Shown: positions 1 through 7,358, numbered from the stretch's first letter. The stretch is 9,862 nt of DNA from Magnetococcales bacterium (GCA_015228895.1 JADGCR010000071.1:1-9862); one strand, 5' to 3'. Program-made: numbers and translations. Notes: generated by a model not told the origin, from the letters alone.

Positions 1-324
1 CAACAGGTTCTCCTCGATCACATTGACCAGGTTGTCCAGGTCTTCCAGCAGGCTGAGGACATCGCCGCGAAAATCGGGGATCAGGGATTGCACATACAAC
101 TCCGCTTCGATGTGGCGGCGCAATTCGTCTCCATGGCTCTCCTTGGCGCTGACTTCCTTGACCTTTTGCAGAAAGGCGGTGGAACTGCTGCCACCCGCCT
201 CCAGAAAATAGGCGATGCCCGCCTTGAAATAGATGTTGGTCTCCGACAGTACATCCAGGAACGCGTCGATTTTGGTTTCCAACGCCTTGGTCCGCCCAAA
301 CAATGAGAGATTTGCTGTATTCAT
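1..324 (-). CDS. DUF47 / PhoU-like phosphate transport accessory protein (partial, N-terminal 108 residues)
   Basis: Only the first 108 codons are present and the C-terminus lies beyond the left edge. The start ATG is at 324-322, preceded by a purine-rich ribosome-binding stretch (GGAAAGGAAAAGAAG). The N-terminus has the typical opening of the DUF47 family: a LFGRTKALE segment followed by helices, with phrases such as HGDELRRHIEAELY and LIPDFRGDVLSLLEDLDN. These proteins are all-helical PhoU relatives, usually encoded beside a Pit-type low-affinity phosphate transporter, which they are thought to regulate. That partner would lie further left, outside the window. The gene is separated from the regulator by almost 400 nt and probably has its own promoter. 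Family assignment is firm; the precise role is inferred. Confidence 0.85.
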   Translation of the reverse strand, partial: MNTANLSLFGRTKALETKIDAFLDVLSETNIYFKAGIAYFLEAGGSSSTAFLQKVKEVSAKESHGDELRRHIEAELYVQSLIPDFRGDVLSLLEDLDNLVNVIEENLL

Positions 325-352
325 CTTTCTTCTTTTCCTTTCCATACATATT

Positions 353-358
353 ATTATA
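353..358 (-). promoter_or_regulatory. Candidate -10 element for the DUF47 gene
   Basis: Read on the minus strand this is a perfect TATAAT inside an AT-rich patch (340-366) that stands out from the GC-rich surroundings. It would place transcription start about 22 nt upstream of the ATG at 324. No good -35 hexamer lies at 16-18 nt; a CTGACA further upstream is spaced about 25 nt, which is too far. The call rests on the -10 match and position only. Confidence 0.35.
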
Positions 359-601
359 TTAGTAATCATTTCTTGGGTGTCCCTGTCAGAACAGACCAGT
401 GAAATGAAAACAGTGGAAAGCACTCTGATACCACCTCATCCTGTCGGTCGGCATGGACGCCAGTCGCGCCATCCCGGATGAGCGGCTTGAGTGCCTGCCA
501 TTGTGTATCCCACGATTTGTGCCAATGAGTGCGTTCTTGATTTTTGCTGTTTTTTCAGAAGATTACAGAGTTCACGACAAAAGCGTGGGGCGAAAGGGGG
601 G

Positions 602-617
602 TGCAAATCTTTTTGCA
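602..617. repeat. Short inverted repeat TGCAAA-N4-TTTGCA
   Basis: Perfect six-base arms are separated by TCTT. The site sits in the noncoding stretch between the activator and DUF47 genes. It could be an operator or a weak hairpin; at this arm length chance is also possible. Confidence 0.35.
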
Positions 618-678
618 GGACCAAATGGTTTTCCGCTCAATGGATTGATTTGATTAAACCTTGGCTCAATAAAATCAC

Positions 679-700
679 GACAGGGTTGACAGGGTTGACA
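679..700. repeat. 9-bp tandem repeat, unit GACAGGGTT, about 2.4 copies
   Basis: The unit GACAGGGTT occurs at 679-687 and 688-696 and is followed by GACA at 697-700. It lies about 20 nt downstream of the activator stop codon (720-722). It contains TTGACA -35-like hexamers at a 9-nt period on the plus strand, but no partnering -10 was found. Function is unknown. Confidence 0.6.
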
Positions 701-719
701 CGCCCCGACTCCAGACGAA

Positions 720-2141
720 TCAGGGAATGCGTTTGCGGGCGGCCAGACGATAATTGAGCGTCTGACGACTGACACCCAGCAGTGTCGCCGCGATTCCCTG
801 GTTGTTGTCGGCGCGGCGCATGGCCTCCTGGATGAGAAACTCTTCGGCGTGCTTCAGAGTGGGAAAACGTCCGGGGATTTCCAGACAGGCTTCATCCTCG
901 TCACGCTCCCCATTGGTTTCGCTGGTGTTGATCTGGTTCTGAATGATCTGTTTGAAACTGTCCATGGAAAGTACCGGTCCAAAGCGATGCTGGGCCACGG
1001 CATTGAAAATCAAGGCGCGCAGTTCACGGATATTGCCGGGAAAGTGATACACGGACAACAGCGTGTAAAGCTCGGCGGGGACGCGCACCCCCGGTTTGTC
1101 CATGGCGGTGGTGGCCTCCTGAAGAAAGAAATCGATCAGCAGGGGGAGATCGTCCGCCCGTTTGCGCAGGGGGGGGATCTCCAGGGGATGGCTGGAGAGA
1201 CGGAAAAACAGATCCTGACGAAACTGGTCTTTCGTCATGAGTTGCTGAAGGTTTTTGTTGGTGGCGGCGACGATGCGCGCCCGACACATTTTCGGCACGT
1301 CGGAACCAAGGGGATAATAGGTGCCATCCTGCAGCAAACGCAACAACTTGACTTGGGAAGCGGCCCCCAGATCACCGATTTCGTCCAGGAACAGGGTTCC
1401 GTCGGTCGCCTGGGAGATCAATCCCTCACGCTCCTTTTCCGCGCCGGTGAAAGATCCCTTCGTATGGCCGAACAGGGTATCGGAGAACATGTTGTCATCC
1501 AGACCGGCCACATTGAGGGCCACCAGTCGTCCGGATTTCCGGCTCAGGTGGTGTATGGTGGTGGCGATCATCTCCTTGCCCACCCCGGTCTCGCCGGTAA
1601 TCAACGCCGGTTCGTTGGATTCGGCGATGGCCTCGATGTACTGGAAAACCGAGATCATCCGGCTGTTGCGGGTCAGGATGGCCGCGAAAGCCTCAGGGTG
1701 CTTGAGGCGATGACTGAACAGGGTCTGGCGCAACACCCCCACGTGGCGACGCAAATGACTCACCTCCAGGGCGCGCCGCACTGCGGAGATCAAGCGGTTC
1801 TCCTCCACCGGCTTGATGAGATAATCGAACGCTCCCTCCTTCATGCAATGGATGGCGGTTTCCACATCCTGGGAGGCGGTCACCACCACCACCGGCAACG
1901 AGGGAAACGCCCGGAGCATCTGGGACAACAGGAGCTGACCGGGAAGATGGGGCATGATCAAATCCAGGATCACCATGATGGGTGGCGTCTTGGCCAGCGC
2001 GTCCATCACCTTTCTGGGGTCCTGGATGGTGGCTACCGGGGCGATGCCATGGGCTTCCAGGAGGTAGCGGGTGGAGATCAGTTCATCTTCCTCGTCGTCG
2101 ATAAACAGCACCAGGGGCAAGGAGGCGTCGGAACCTTTCAT
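720..2141 (-). CDS. NtrC-family sigma-54-dependent response regulator
   Basis: This is a 473-residue three-domain regulator. The receiver domain (about 8-125) has the acidic pair D15/D16, phospho-acceptor D60 in VILDLIMP, T88 and K110. The AAA+ domain (about 158-385) has Walker A GETGVGKE at 183-190, Walker B GTLFLDEIGD at 248-257, and GSFTGA at 229-234 in place of the usual GAFTGA sigma-54 contact loop. A Fis-type helix-turn-helix closes the protein (about 430-470; NNQGIAATLLGVSRQTLNYR). When phosphorylated it should oligomerise on enhancer sites and drive open-complex formation by sigma-54 RNA polymerase. Its ATG overlaps the kinase stop codon in an ATGA junction (2138-2141), so the two are translationally coupled and almost certainly a cognate pair. 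The target promoters are not evident; only weak sigma-54-like sites occur in the window. Confidence 0.95.
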   Translation of the reverse strand: MKGSDASLPLVLFIDDEEDELISTRYLLEAHGIAPVATIQDPRKVMDALAKTPPIMVILDLIMPHLPGQLLLSQMLRAFPSLPVVVVTASQDVETAIHCMKEGAFDYLIKPVEENRLISAVRRALEVSHLRRHVGVLRQTLFSHRLKHPEAFAAILTRNSRMISVFQYIEAIAESNEPALITGETGVGKEMIATTIHHLSRKSGRLVALNVAGLDDNMFSDTLFGHTKGSFTGAEKEREGLISQATDGTLFLDEIGDLGAASQVKLLRLLQDGTYYPLGSDVPKMCRARIVAATNKNLQQLMTKDQFRQDLFFRLSSHPLEIPPLRKRADDLPLLIDFFLQEATTAMDKPGVRVPAELYTLLSVYHFPGNIRELRALIFNAVAQHRFGPVLSMDSFKQIIQNQINTSETNGERDEDEACLEIPGRFPTLKHAEEFLIQEAMRRADNNQGIAATLLGVSRQTLNYRLAARKRIP

Positions 2142-4297
2142 GCCGGTTCAATCCGCGTGTTGCCGATGGGCAGTCGCACGGAGATGACCGTGCCCCGACC
2201 GGGTTGGGAGGTGGTGTCGATCTGCCCCCCATGATGCTGCACGATACTCCACACAATGGACAACCCCATGCCAATCCCTCCCTGGTCGATCTTTGTGGTA
2301 TAAAAGGGCGTATACATGCTGGCCTGTTCCTGTTCCGACATTCCGACCCCCTCATCCTCCACCTTGACGAGCACCCAGTGCGCATCCTCTGACAGGGTGA
2401 CGACGATTTTGACGGCGGCGGCCCTGTCTGGCAAGGCGTGCAGGGCATTGATCAATAAATTGATGAACAGTTGCTCCAGTTGCAGGGTATTGCCGACCAT
2501 CAAGGGGAGTTCGGCTGGCAGCGCCACTTCAAAGTGATCGGTATGGCGTTTGATCTGATGCTGCAAAATCGAAATCACATTCCTGATCACCTTGATGAAA
2601 TCCACCTTGTTGGAAAAATCGCCCTTATCCTGTCGCGCCATGCGTTTGAGATTGTCCACAATCATCGCGATGCGCTGGGCATTTCTTTTGATGCTTTCCA
2701 TCAATTTGGGCAGCATTTCGACGGCATGCTCCACCGCCACCCCCCCCACGCTGAACTCCCCATGCTCCTGACGGTATCCTTGCAGGACTGCGCAAAGATC
2801 CGGCCAACTTTTCAGCAGGCTGGCGATATTGAAATGAATCGTATTGTTTGGGTTGTTGATCTCGTGGGCCATGCCCGCGGCCAGCACACCCAGGGAGGCC
2901 AGACGGGAATGGCGTATGGCCTGCTCCTGTTGGGCGTGTTTTTCGCTGATGTCGGTACTCAGGATCATCACCTCCGCGATTCTTCCCTCGCTGCGGATGG
3001 GCACGAACCGCACCTCGCACCATTCGTTTTCGGTCACCGGAAACTGGAAGTGATCCATCTCACCGGTTTCATAAACCTTGCGCAGGGCATGAAAATACCA
3101 GTCAAGCAGTTCTGGTTGATGCAACCCCAGCATGCTCTCCATCGAACGGAATTCGGAGCGATTGGATAACAAGACAGTGCCCTCGCGGGAAACGGTCATG
3201 ATGGTATCCGGGGATTGATTGAACAGAATGCGCAGCTTGGTGGTGGACTGTTCCAGTTCAGCGTACAGACGGTTTCTTTCGCGCAAATTGCGCCCGATAT
3301 GAAACAAGAACACCGCAACGATCAGGGTGATGGCGTTGCCACCACACAGGATGATCCACGGTGTGTAGGGGAACTCTTCTCCGCTCAGAACGTTCTTGAT
3401 GGGAATGGCGTTCACCTGCCACATCCGGTTCGCGACCTGCACCGTCTCCTGCACCACATAAGGCTGTCTTCGCAACCACTCCTGCCAATGGTCCAGATCC
3501 ATGCGATTCTGCGGCTGCTGCTCCAGACGACTGTAGTAGGCGTCCACCAATTGTCCGACTCCATGCCGATCCCGGTCCACGATCAACACCTGCATGCCGC
3601 GCGGCTCCAGGAGACTGATCGCCTGTTGCACGATCTCCTCCAGATCGAACATCCCCAGGACAAACCCCTCGATGGCCTCTTGTGGATCACGCAGAGGCAC
3701 AACCACCATTATTTTTGTTTGCATCACGACCTGCGCATGCAGCTTCATCGTGCCCACCACCGTCTGCCCGACCTTCTCGGCCTGTCGCAGCAGGGAAAAC
3801 AGAAGCTCATCCGAAGCCACATCGTATCCTGGTCGAAACAGTTGGGAATGGCCCCTGGCCAACAACAACGGAAAATAATAATTTCCGCCATTGGCGTCAG
3901 CCACCATTTTGAAGTTTTTCTGAAGCGGATTCTCGCCAGGCGGGCCGGACTGGACGGACCATCGCTGCCGAACAGCGGCGAACTCCCCTTCCGGAATCCT
4001 GGGCACCCACATCAACTCCTTGAGGGTTGCGATCTTGTCGAGATAGGTGCCGGCGATCGGCTCAAAAACGATGTTTTTCGGACCAATGGAGTTCATCACA
4101 TCCCCAAAGACCTCCACGGCCTGCACCGAATCCTTCAATCCCTTTTTGACGGTGCCGATGCGATCCTTGCCCAACCAATAAAATTCCTGCCTGGAATGAT
4201 CCTGAAGCAGATCCTGCATGGTATCGAACGATGCAAACGACAGAAAGATTCCTGGAATAACAATAAAAAATATAATTTTATAGTTAAAATAATTCAA
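2138..4297 (-). CDS. CHASE-PAS sensor histidine kinase
   Basis: The product is a 719-residue membrane histidine kinase, cognate to the overlapping response regulator. Transmembrane helix 1 is at about 5-24. A roughly 290-residue periplasmic region follows, with CHASE-like features (ELMWVPRIPEGEF near 95, RPGYDVASDELL near 155, and GFVLGMFDLEE). Helix 2 is at about 314-335. A PAS-like domain (about 353-455) precedes the HisKA segment with H478 in AAGMAHEINNPNN. The ATPase domain has an N box (LFINLLINALHAL), DEGVGM, the F box PFYTTK and GIGMGLSIV. CHASE domains bind small extracellular ligands; the ligand here is unknown. I choose a TTG start at 4297-4295, because a perfect AAGGAGGTG lies five bases upstream. 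The in-frame GTG at 4303-4301 overlaps that ribosome-binding site and cannot be used easily. The gene follows the mamXZ genes and a cytochrome fragment in the same direction. Confidence 0.93.
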   Translation of the reverse strand: MNYFNYKIIFFIVIPGIFLSFASFDTMQDLLQDHSRQEFYWLGKDRIGTVKKGLKDSVQAVEVFGDVMNSIGPKNIVFEPIAGTYLDKIATLKELMWVPRIPEGEFAAVRQRWSVQSGPPGENPLQKNFKMVADANGGNYYFPLLLARGHSQLFRPGYDVASDELLFSLLRQAEKVGQTVVGTMKLHAQVVMQTKIMVVVPLRDPQEAIEGFVLGMFDLEEIVQQAISLLEPRGMQVLIVDRDRHGVGQLVDAYYSRLEQQPQNRMDLDHWQEWLRRQPYVVQETVQVANRMWQVNAIPIKNVLSGEEFPYTPWIILCGGNAITLIVAVFLFHIGRNLRERNRLYAELEQSTTKLRILFNQSPDTIMTVSREGTVLLSNRSEFRSMESMLGLHQPELLDWYFHALRKVYETGEMDHFQFPVTENEWCEVRFVPIRSEGRIAEVMILSTDISEKHAQQEQAIRHSRLASLGVLAAGMAHEINNPNNTIHFNIASLLKSWPDLCAVLQGYRQEHGEFSVGGVAVEHAVEMLPKLMESIKRNAQRIAMIVDNLKRMARQDKGDFSNKVDFIKVIRNVISILQHQIKRHTDHFEVALPAELPLMVGNTLQLEQLFINLLINALHALPDRAAAVKIVVTLSEDAHWVLVKVEDEGVGMSEQEQASMYTPFYTTKIDQGGIGMGLSIVWSIVQHHGGQIDTTSQPGRGTVISVRLPIGNTRIEPA

Positions 4298-4302
4298 AAC
4301 CA

Positions 4303-4309
4303 CCTCCTT
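4303..4309 (-). promoter_or_regulatory. Strong Shine-Dalgarno deciding a TTG start for the kinase
   Basis: On the minus strand AAGGAGG occupies 4309-4303, five bases before TTG at 4297-4295. It is the best ribosome-binding site in the window. It overlaps the alternative GTG start at 4303-4301, so the TTG start, two codons downstream of that GTG, is preferred. Confidence 0.75.
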
Positions 4310-4320
4310 TGTCTTGCCTT

Positions 4321-4331
4321 GATTGTCAATC
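4321..4331. promoter_or_regulatory. Palindrome GATTG-T-CAATC in the kinase leader
   Basis: A perfect 5-1-5 inverted repeat centred on 4326 sits about 25 nt upstream of the kinase start, downstream of the candidate -10 at 4385-4390. Its core TTGTCAA is also the core of the larger 7-1-7 palindrome in front of the NapC-like gene (8800-8814). It could be an operator for a shared regulator; this is inference from two sites. Confidence 0.35.
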
Positions 4332-4384
4332 GCGCTGTCAAACGGCGTCGGAAAACGCGATCGGGGTGCGAGGTCATGGAGGAC

Positions 4385-4390
4385 ATTATA
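4385..4390 (-). promoter_or_regulatory. Candidate -10 element for the kinase-regulator operon
   Basis: Read on the minus strand this is a perfect TATAAT. The stop codon of the short cytochrome gene lies inside it. No good -35 is seen at 16-18 nt. Initiation here would give a leader of about 80 nt carrying the palindrome at 4321-4331 and the strong Shine-Dalgarno. Confidence 0.35.
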
Positions 4391-4580
4391 AGAGATTGCG
4401 ATGAACCAAGGCCAGGGAGTGACAGGCCTGACAGGTGGAAAACACCTCCTCCCGGCCCACGTCCTCGGGCAAACCTTGCCAATCCGTGGACTCTGCGCAC
4501 CAACCCGTCTGGAGCGCAGTCAGCCAACCGAGAAAGATCAGCACCGGGAAACACCCCCCGGAAATGCGCGCGCGGTTCAT
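4386..4580 (-). CDS. Short secreted c-type cytochrome, probably C-terminally truncated
   Basis: The gene encodes 64 residues. The ATG at 4580-4578 is chosen because GAGGTG lies a few bases upstream; an in-frame ATG at 4640 has no such site. A signal peptide is clear: RAR near the N-terminus, a hydrophobic stretch at about 9-25, and likely cleavage after A29 in GWCA. One haem c site follows, C50-Q-A-C53-H54. The phrase LPEDVGREEVFSTCQACHSLALV closely resembles the front half of small monohaem cytochromes in which the fold continues about 40-50 residues to a distal Met ligand. Here the frame stops after only ten more residues, so the distal half is missing. The downstream 85 nt do not restore it clearly in any frame. 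It may be a remnant, or a minimal haem peptide. It sits 105 nt after mamZ and 88 nt before the kinase, in the same direction. Confidence 0.6.
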   Translation of the reverse strand: MNRARISGGCFPVLIFLGWLTALQTGWCAESTDWQGLPEDVGREEVFSTCQACHSLALVHRNLL

Positions 4581-4624
4581 GGCACACCTCATCGCAATTG
4601 AGATTGAAACGTGAACACCAACAG

Positions 4625-4645
4625 ACTGACAATCGGGCACAATCG
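4625..4645 (-). repeat. Direct repeat CGATTGT with a 10-bp period
   Basis: On the minus strand CGATTGTGCC is followed directly by CGATTGTCAG, so two CGATTGT half-sites sit one helical turn apart, in the gap between mamZ and the short cytochrome gene. Same-face direct repeats can be binding sites for dimeric regulators. With only seven matching bases, chance is a real alternative. Confidence 0.3.
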
Positions 4646-4685
4646 TACACCTGATGATCGGTGCGCAAAAGGGATTTCATGCCAT

Positions 4686-6569
4686 TCAGACCGGTAGGGC
4701 TTTCGATGGCCGGGGCGCGTGGGTGAGACGATACAACAACAAGAGTACCACAATGATCAGGTAGACGTAAGGCTCGCCATTGTCGTGGGTGGCGGCGAAA
4801 ATGAAATGGCCGGCGATCAGCAGGTTGGCCAGATAGGTCAGTCGATGGAGTTTCTGCCAGCGCTGGAGGCCCAGTTGCCTGATGGCCTTGTTGGTGGAAG
4901 TCCAGGCCAGGAGCAGCAGCAGCAGGAAGGCGAACACCCCCAGGAGGGTGAATTTCCTTTTCAGGATATCCACCAGGATATCGTTCCAGTTGAGGTTCCA
5001 CTCCAGCCAGACAAACGAGACGACATGCAACAGGGCATAAAAAAAGGCGTACAAACCAATCATGCGCCGATAACGGGCGAACATTTTGATGCCTGTGAGT
5101 TCGGCGATGGGACGCAATGAAAGAGAGATCAACAGGAAATTGAAGGCCCAGTCCCCCAGATAGCGGTTGATGAAGCCAACCGGCATCTGTCCCAGGGCGC
5201 TCCCCGGCGTGTAACCGCTGAGCAGGATTCTGCCCACCAGCCAGAGCAGAGGGAGCAGGGAGAGCATGAACACCATCGGTTTCAGCTCCAGGCGGGACCG
5301 TTTCGCGGTCAGGAGTTGATGACCGGCGGTTTCGTTCCACCCGCTCCAGACCAACCACAGGGCGTAAAACAGCAACAGCAGAGTGCCGGTTCCCATCAGG
5401 GCGAAGGGGGATCGCGGTCCCACGGCATCGAAAAAATAGCCGCCGCTTTGCACCAGCACGATCACGCCGATCCCCCCCGCCAGATGAAACAGGCCCAGCA
5501 CCCTGGACTGCATGGATCGGGGCAGCAGCTCCCTGGTCAACACGCCGGGCAGAATCAGCAGGCCACCCAGTCCGAACCCGATCAGGGCCAAGGGAATCAC
5601 CACCGGCCAGGTGAAGGGGTTGACCACCAGCCCCATGAGCAGATATCCCAGGGTGGAAATGGCGAGGGTGGCGGCCAGCAGGACGACGCGGCTGTATTCG
5701 GCCATGCCTCTTTTCCAGAAGGGCATGGCGAGCAGGGCGACCAGACCCGCCAATCCGATCAACGCGGCGGCGTGGGCTGCGGCATGCACCCGGCTGACGC
5801 CGATCAGGTCGGCGATGGAAATGTGCCACATGGACAGAAACAGGCTCAGGACGATCAGATCCGCGCGGACAAAAAAAGCGGCGGCCAGACTCAGTTGCAT
5901 GCGGGGATCCTGGGTCAGCAGCCGCCAGGTCAGATCGCGTTCGACCCCCGACGCCTCAGGAAACCCGGTCTCCCCGGACCGGGGAGCCAGCTTCTGTTTG
6001 ACCAGCCAGGCCCCCAGGATGCCTGTCAGCGCCGTCAGCGCCATCACGCCGTAAACCTGTCCGGCGTTGTGGGGGATCTGCATCAGAATGGCGCAGATCA
6101 CGCCCCCGCCGATGAGCATCATGATGATCCTGTTGATCGTCATGTCGGGGAGGGACTCCTTGAGGGAGAACTCCCCAACCGTTCTGGTGATTTCCAGTTG
6201 GGCGACATGGCTGCCCAGGGAGATCATGACGCGCATGAGATAATAGAATGTCAGTCCTTGCAGACCGATCGCCCCTTGGGTTTCGTGGCTCAACGGGGCG
6301 AGGATGGCCCCGATCCCGGCCACCAGGAAACCGAGGAACAGCGGCAGCCAGGAGGTCGAGGGTCGTTTGACGAAACTGATGTAACCGATGAACAGAACGC
6401 TGACGAGTTCGGTGACCACCACCAGATGGGCGTTGATGACGCCACTCTCCTCGTATGGGATGCGCAGGGCGTCGTCCAGATAGAGGGGTTGCAGAGCGAT
6501 GGTCAGGGCGATCATCAGCGTGCTGAAGGTGGCGAGCAGGTAGAGGGTATTGTTGCGCTCGGTGTTCAT
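4686..6569 (-). CDS. mamZ: MamZ: MFS transporter fused to a YedZ-like ferric-reductase domain
   Basis: The protein has 627 residues and about 18 predicted membrane segments. Residues about 8-415 form an MFS-type transporter with a central cytoplasmic linker near 190-222. Residues about 430-617 form a ferric-reductase-like transmembrane domain of the YedZ/MsrQ type, with phrases RRMIGLYAFFYALLHVVSFVW, LLAWTSTNKAIRQLG and RWQKLHRLTYLANLLIAGHF. H515, H575 and H588 have spacings of 60 and 13, the same as I recall for the haem-ligand histidines of E. coli MsrQ. An MFS-YedZ fusion directly downstream of a magnetochrome protein is the hallmark of MamZ, a magnetosome-membrane protein implicated in iron redox control during magnetite formation; the MFS part resembles MamH. 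It starts 24 nt after the mamX stop, with a weak ribosome-binding site that suggests coupling to mamX translation. What the MFS part transports is not known from sequence. Confidence 0.92.
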   Translation of the reverse strand: MNTERNNTLYLLATFSTLMIALTIALQPLYLDDALRIPYEESGVINAHLVVVTELVSVLFIGYISFVKRPSTSWLPLFLGFLVAGIGAILAPLSHETQGAIGLQGLTFYYLMRVMISLGSHVAQLEITRTVGEFSLKESLPDMTINRIIMMLIGGGVICAILMQIPHNAGQVYGVMALTALTGILGAWLVKQKLAPRSGETGFPEASGVERDLTWRLLTQDPRMQLSLAAAFFVRADLIVLSLFLSMWHISIADLIGVSRVHAAAHAAALIGLAGLVALLAMPFWKRGMAEYSRVVLLAATLAISTLGYLLMGLVVNPFTWPVVIPLALIGFGLGGLLILPGVLTRELLPRSMQSRVLGLFHLAGGIGVIVLVQSGGYFFDAVGPRSPFALMGTGTLLLLFYALWLVWSGWNETAGHQLLTAKRSRLELKPMVFMLSLLPLLWLVGRILLSGYTPGSALGQMPVGFINRYLGDWAFNFLLISLSLRPIAELTGIKMFARYRRMIGLYAFFYALLHVVSFVWLEWNLNWNDILVDILKRKFTLLGVFAFLLLLLLAWTSTNKAIRQLGLQRWQKLHRLTYLANLLIAGHFIFAATHDNGEPYVYLIIVVLLLLYRLTHAPRPSKALPV

Positions 6570-6593
6570 GTGGTTGCGTCCATGGGCATGGGC

Positions 6594-7358
6594 CTACTCT
6601 TCGTCCTGATCCGGCGCGGGGTTGTGGAGCCAGGCGGAGCGTAGATGGTTGTCACGCAAAACGCACTGGTGGCCGTTGACCGCAACGCTTTGGGCGTAGC
6701 GCAGCGCCTTGGCCGGGGAGCCCATCTCCTGGAAGGCCATCCCTTTGACGAACATCCCGGCGCCCACCTGGCATCGCGCCTGCCGCAAAAACCATTTCGG
6801 GGCCAGATTGATCCAAACGGGGGCGTTGATCCCGTTGTGAACCAGGATGTGGGTATTCAATCGGCCAGACCGGGGAGAGTTTTCCACCACCTGGAGGATC
6901 TTGCCCTGAAAGCGGGTGGGGAGGAACCGTTCGTGCCACTCCGGGTCCAGGGCCGCGGTCGCGGGGGTGCGGGGCGGCGCGGTGGGGGAGGTCAGGGCCA
7001 CGGTCACGCTGCGGACCGTGGGGGTGGAGGAGACCTTGGGGGGGGAAAGCATGGTATGGCAATTGGCACAGGTCATCTTCTCCCGTCCGTCCCGGTGGGA
7101 AGGGGGGACGGGGGCGTTGGCCGCCAACGGGGGAATGGCCCGGGGAGTGCCGTTGAGCCTGCTGGCGATGATTTCGTGACAACTGGAGCAGGTCATCCGG
7201 TCGCGTCCGTCCCGATGGGGAGCCGGCACGCCGGCGGCGATGGGGGGAGCCTTGTTGTAGGCGTGATCCACCCAGGGATCCTCGGCGAAAACAGCCAACA
7301 GGAAAACACCCAGACTGAAAACGATGCCAACCGCCATGAACCACTGGGTCTGTTTCAT
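6594..7358 (-). CDS. mamX: MamX: double-magnetochrome magnetosome protein
   Basis: The protein has 254 residues from the ATG at 7358; a GTG two codons upstream (7364) is an alternative, and neither has a good ribosome-binding site. An N-terminal membrane anchor spans about 6-25. Two magnetochrome units follow, each with the pattern P-P..-H-R-D-G-R-x-x-M-x-C-x-x-C-H. The haem sites are C57/C60/H61 and C97/C100/H101. After a Thr/Pro/Ala-rich linker (about 105-137), a conserved C-terminal region (about 140-245) contains ILVHNGINAPVWINLAPKWF and GMFVKGMAF, possibly a small beta-rich domain. Magnetochrome is known only from magnetosome proteins (MamE, MamP, MamT, MamX). The C-terminal region and the adjacent mamZ point to MamX, which supports electron transfer and iron oxidation-state balance in magnetite crystals. 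An eight-base G:C run at 7038-7045 lies in the linker. Confidence 0.92.
   Translation of the reverse strand: MKQTQWFMAVGIVFSLGVFLLAVFAEDPWVDHAYNKAPPIAAGVPAPHRDGRDRMTCSSCHEIIASRLNGTPRAIPPLAANAPVPPSHRDGREKMTCANCHTMLSPPKVSSTPTVRSVTVALTSPTAPPRTPATAALDPEWHERFLPTRFQGKILQVVENSPRSGRLNTHILVHNGINAPVWINLAPKWFLRQARCQVGAGMFVKGMAFQEMGSPAKALRYAQSVAVNGHQCVLRDNHLRSAWLHNPAPDQDEE

Larger units (their letters stand above)
325..719. other. 395-nt intergenic region without a convincing gene
   Basis: This stretch lies between the sigma-54 activator stop and the DUF47 start. Short open frames on both strands (for example 436-624 minus) have no recognisable domain, good ribosome-binding site or family-like composition. 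It holds the AT-rich DUF47 promoter area, a six-base inverted repeat TGCAAA-TCTT-TTTGCA at 602-617, and a 9-bp tandem repeat at 679-700. No strong hairpin followed by a T-run was found downstream of the activator gene, so its terminator is not identified. Confidence 0.5.

Noticed and set aside
436..624. Small minus-strand frame in the intergenic region after the regulator
   Set aside because: No ribosome-binding site, domain or family resemblance seen; treated as noncoding, though a gene remnant cannot be excluded.
849..2234. Long plus-strand open frame (461 codons) opposite the regulator gene
   Set aside because: Its composition is the His/Gly/Gln-rich pattern of an antisense shadow, and the opposite strand encodes a complete NtrC-type regulator with all motifs.
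4294..5829. Minus-strand 511-codon frame overlapping mamZ, the cytochrome fragment and the kinase start
   Set aside because: It is an Arg/Pro/Ala-rich alternate reading of the same strand; MamZ and the cytochrome frames carry the recognisable features.
5316..6644. Plus-strand open frame of 442 codons opposite mamZ
   Set aside because: Low-complexity Gln/Gly/His/Asp-rich translation, no domain, and the opposite strand encodes an obvious membrane protein.
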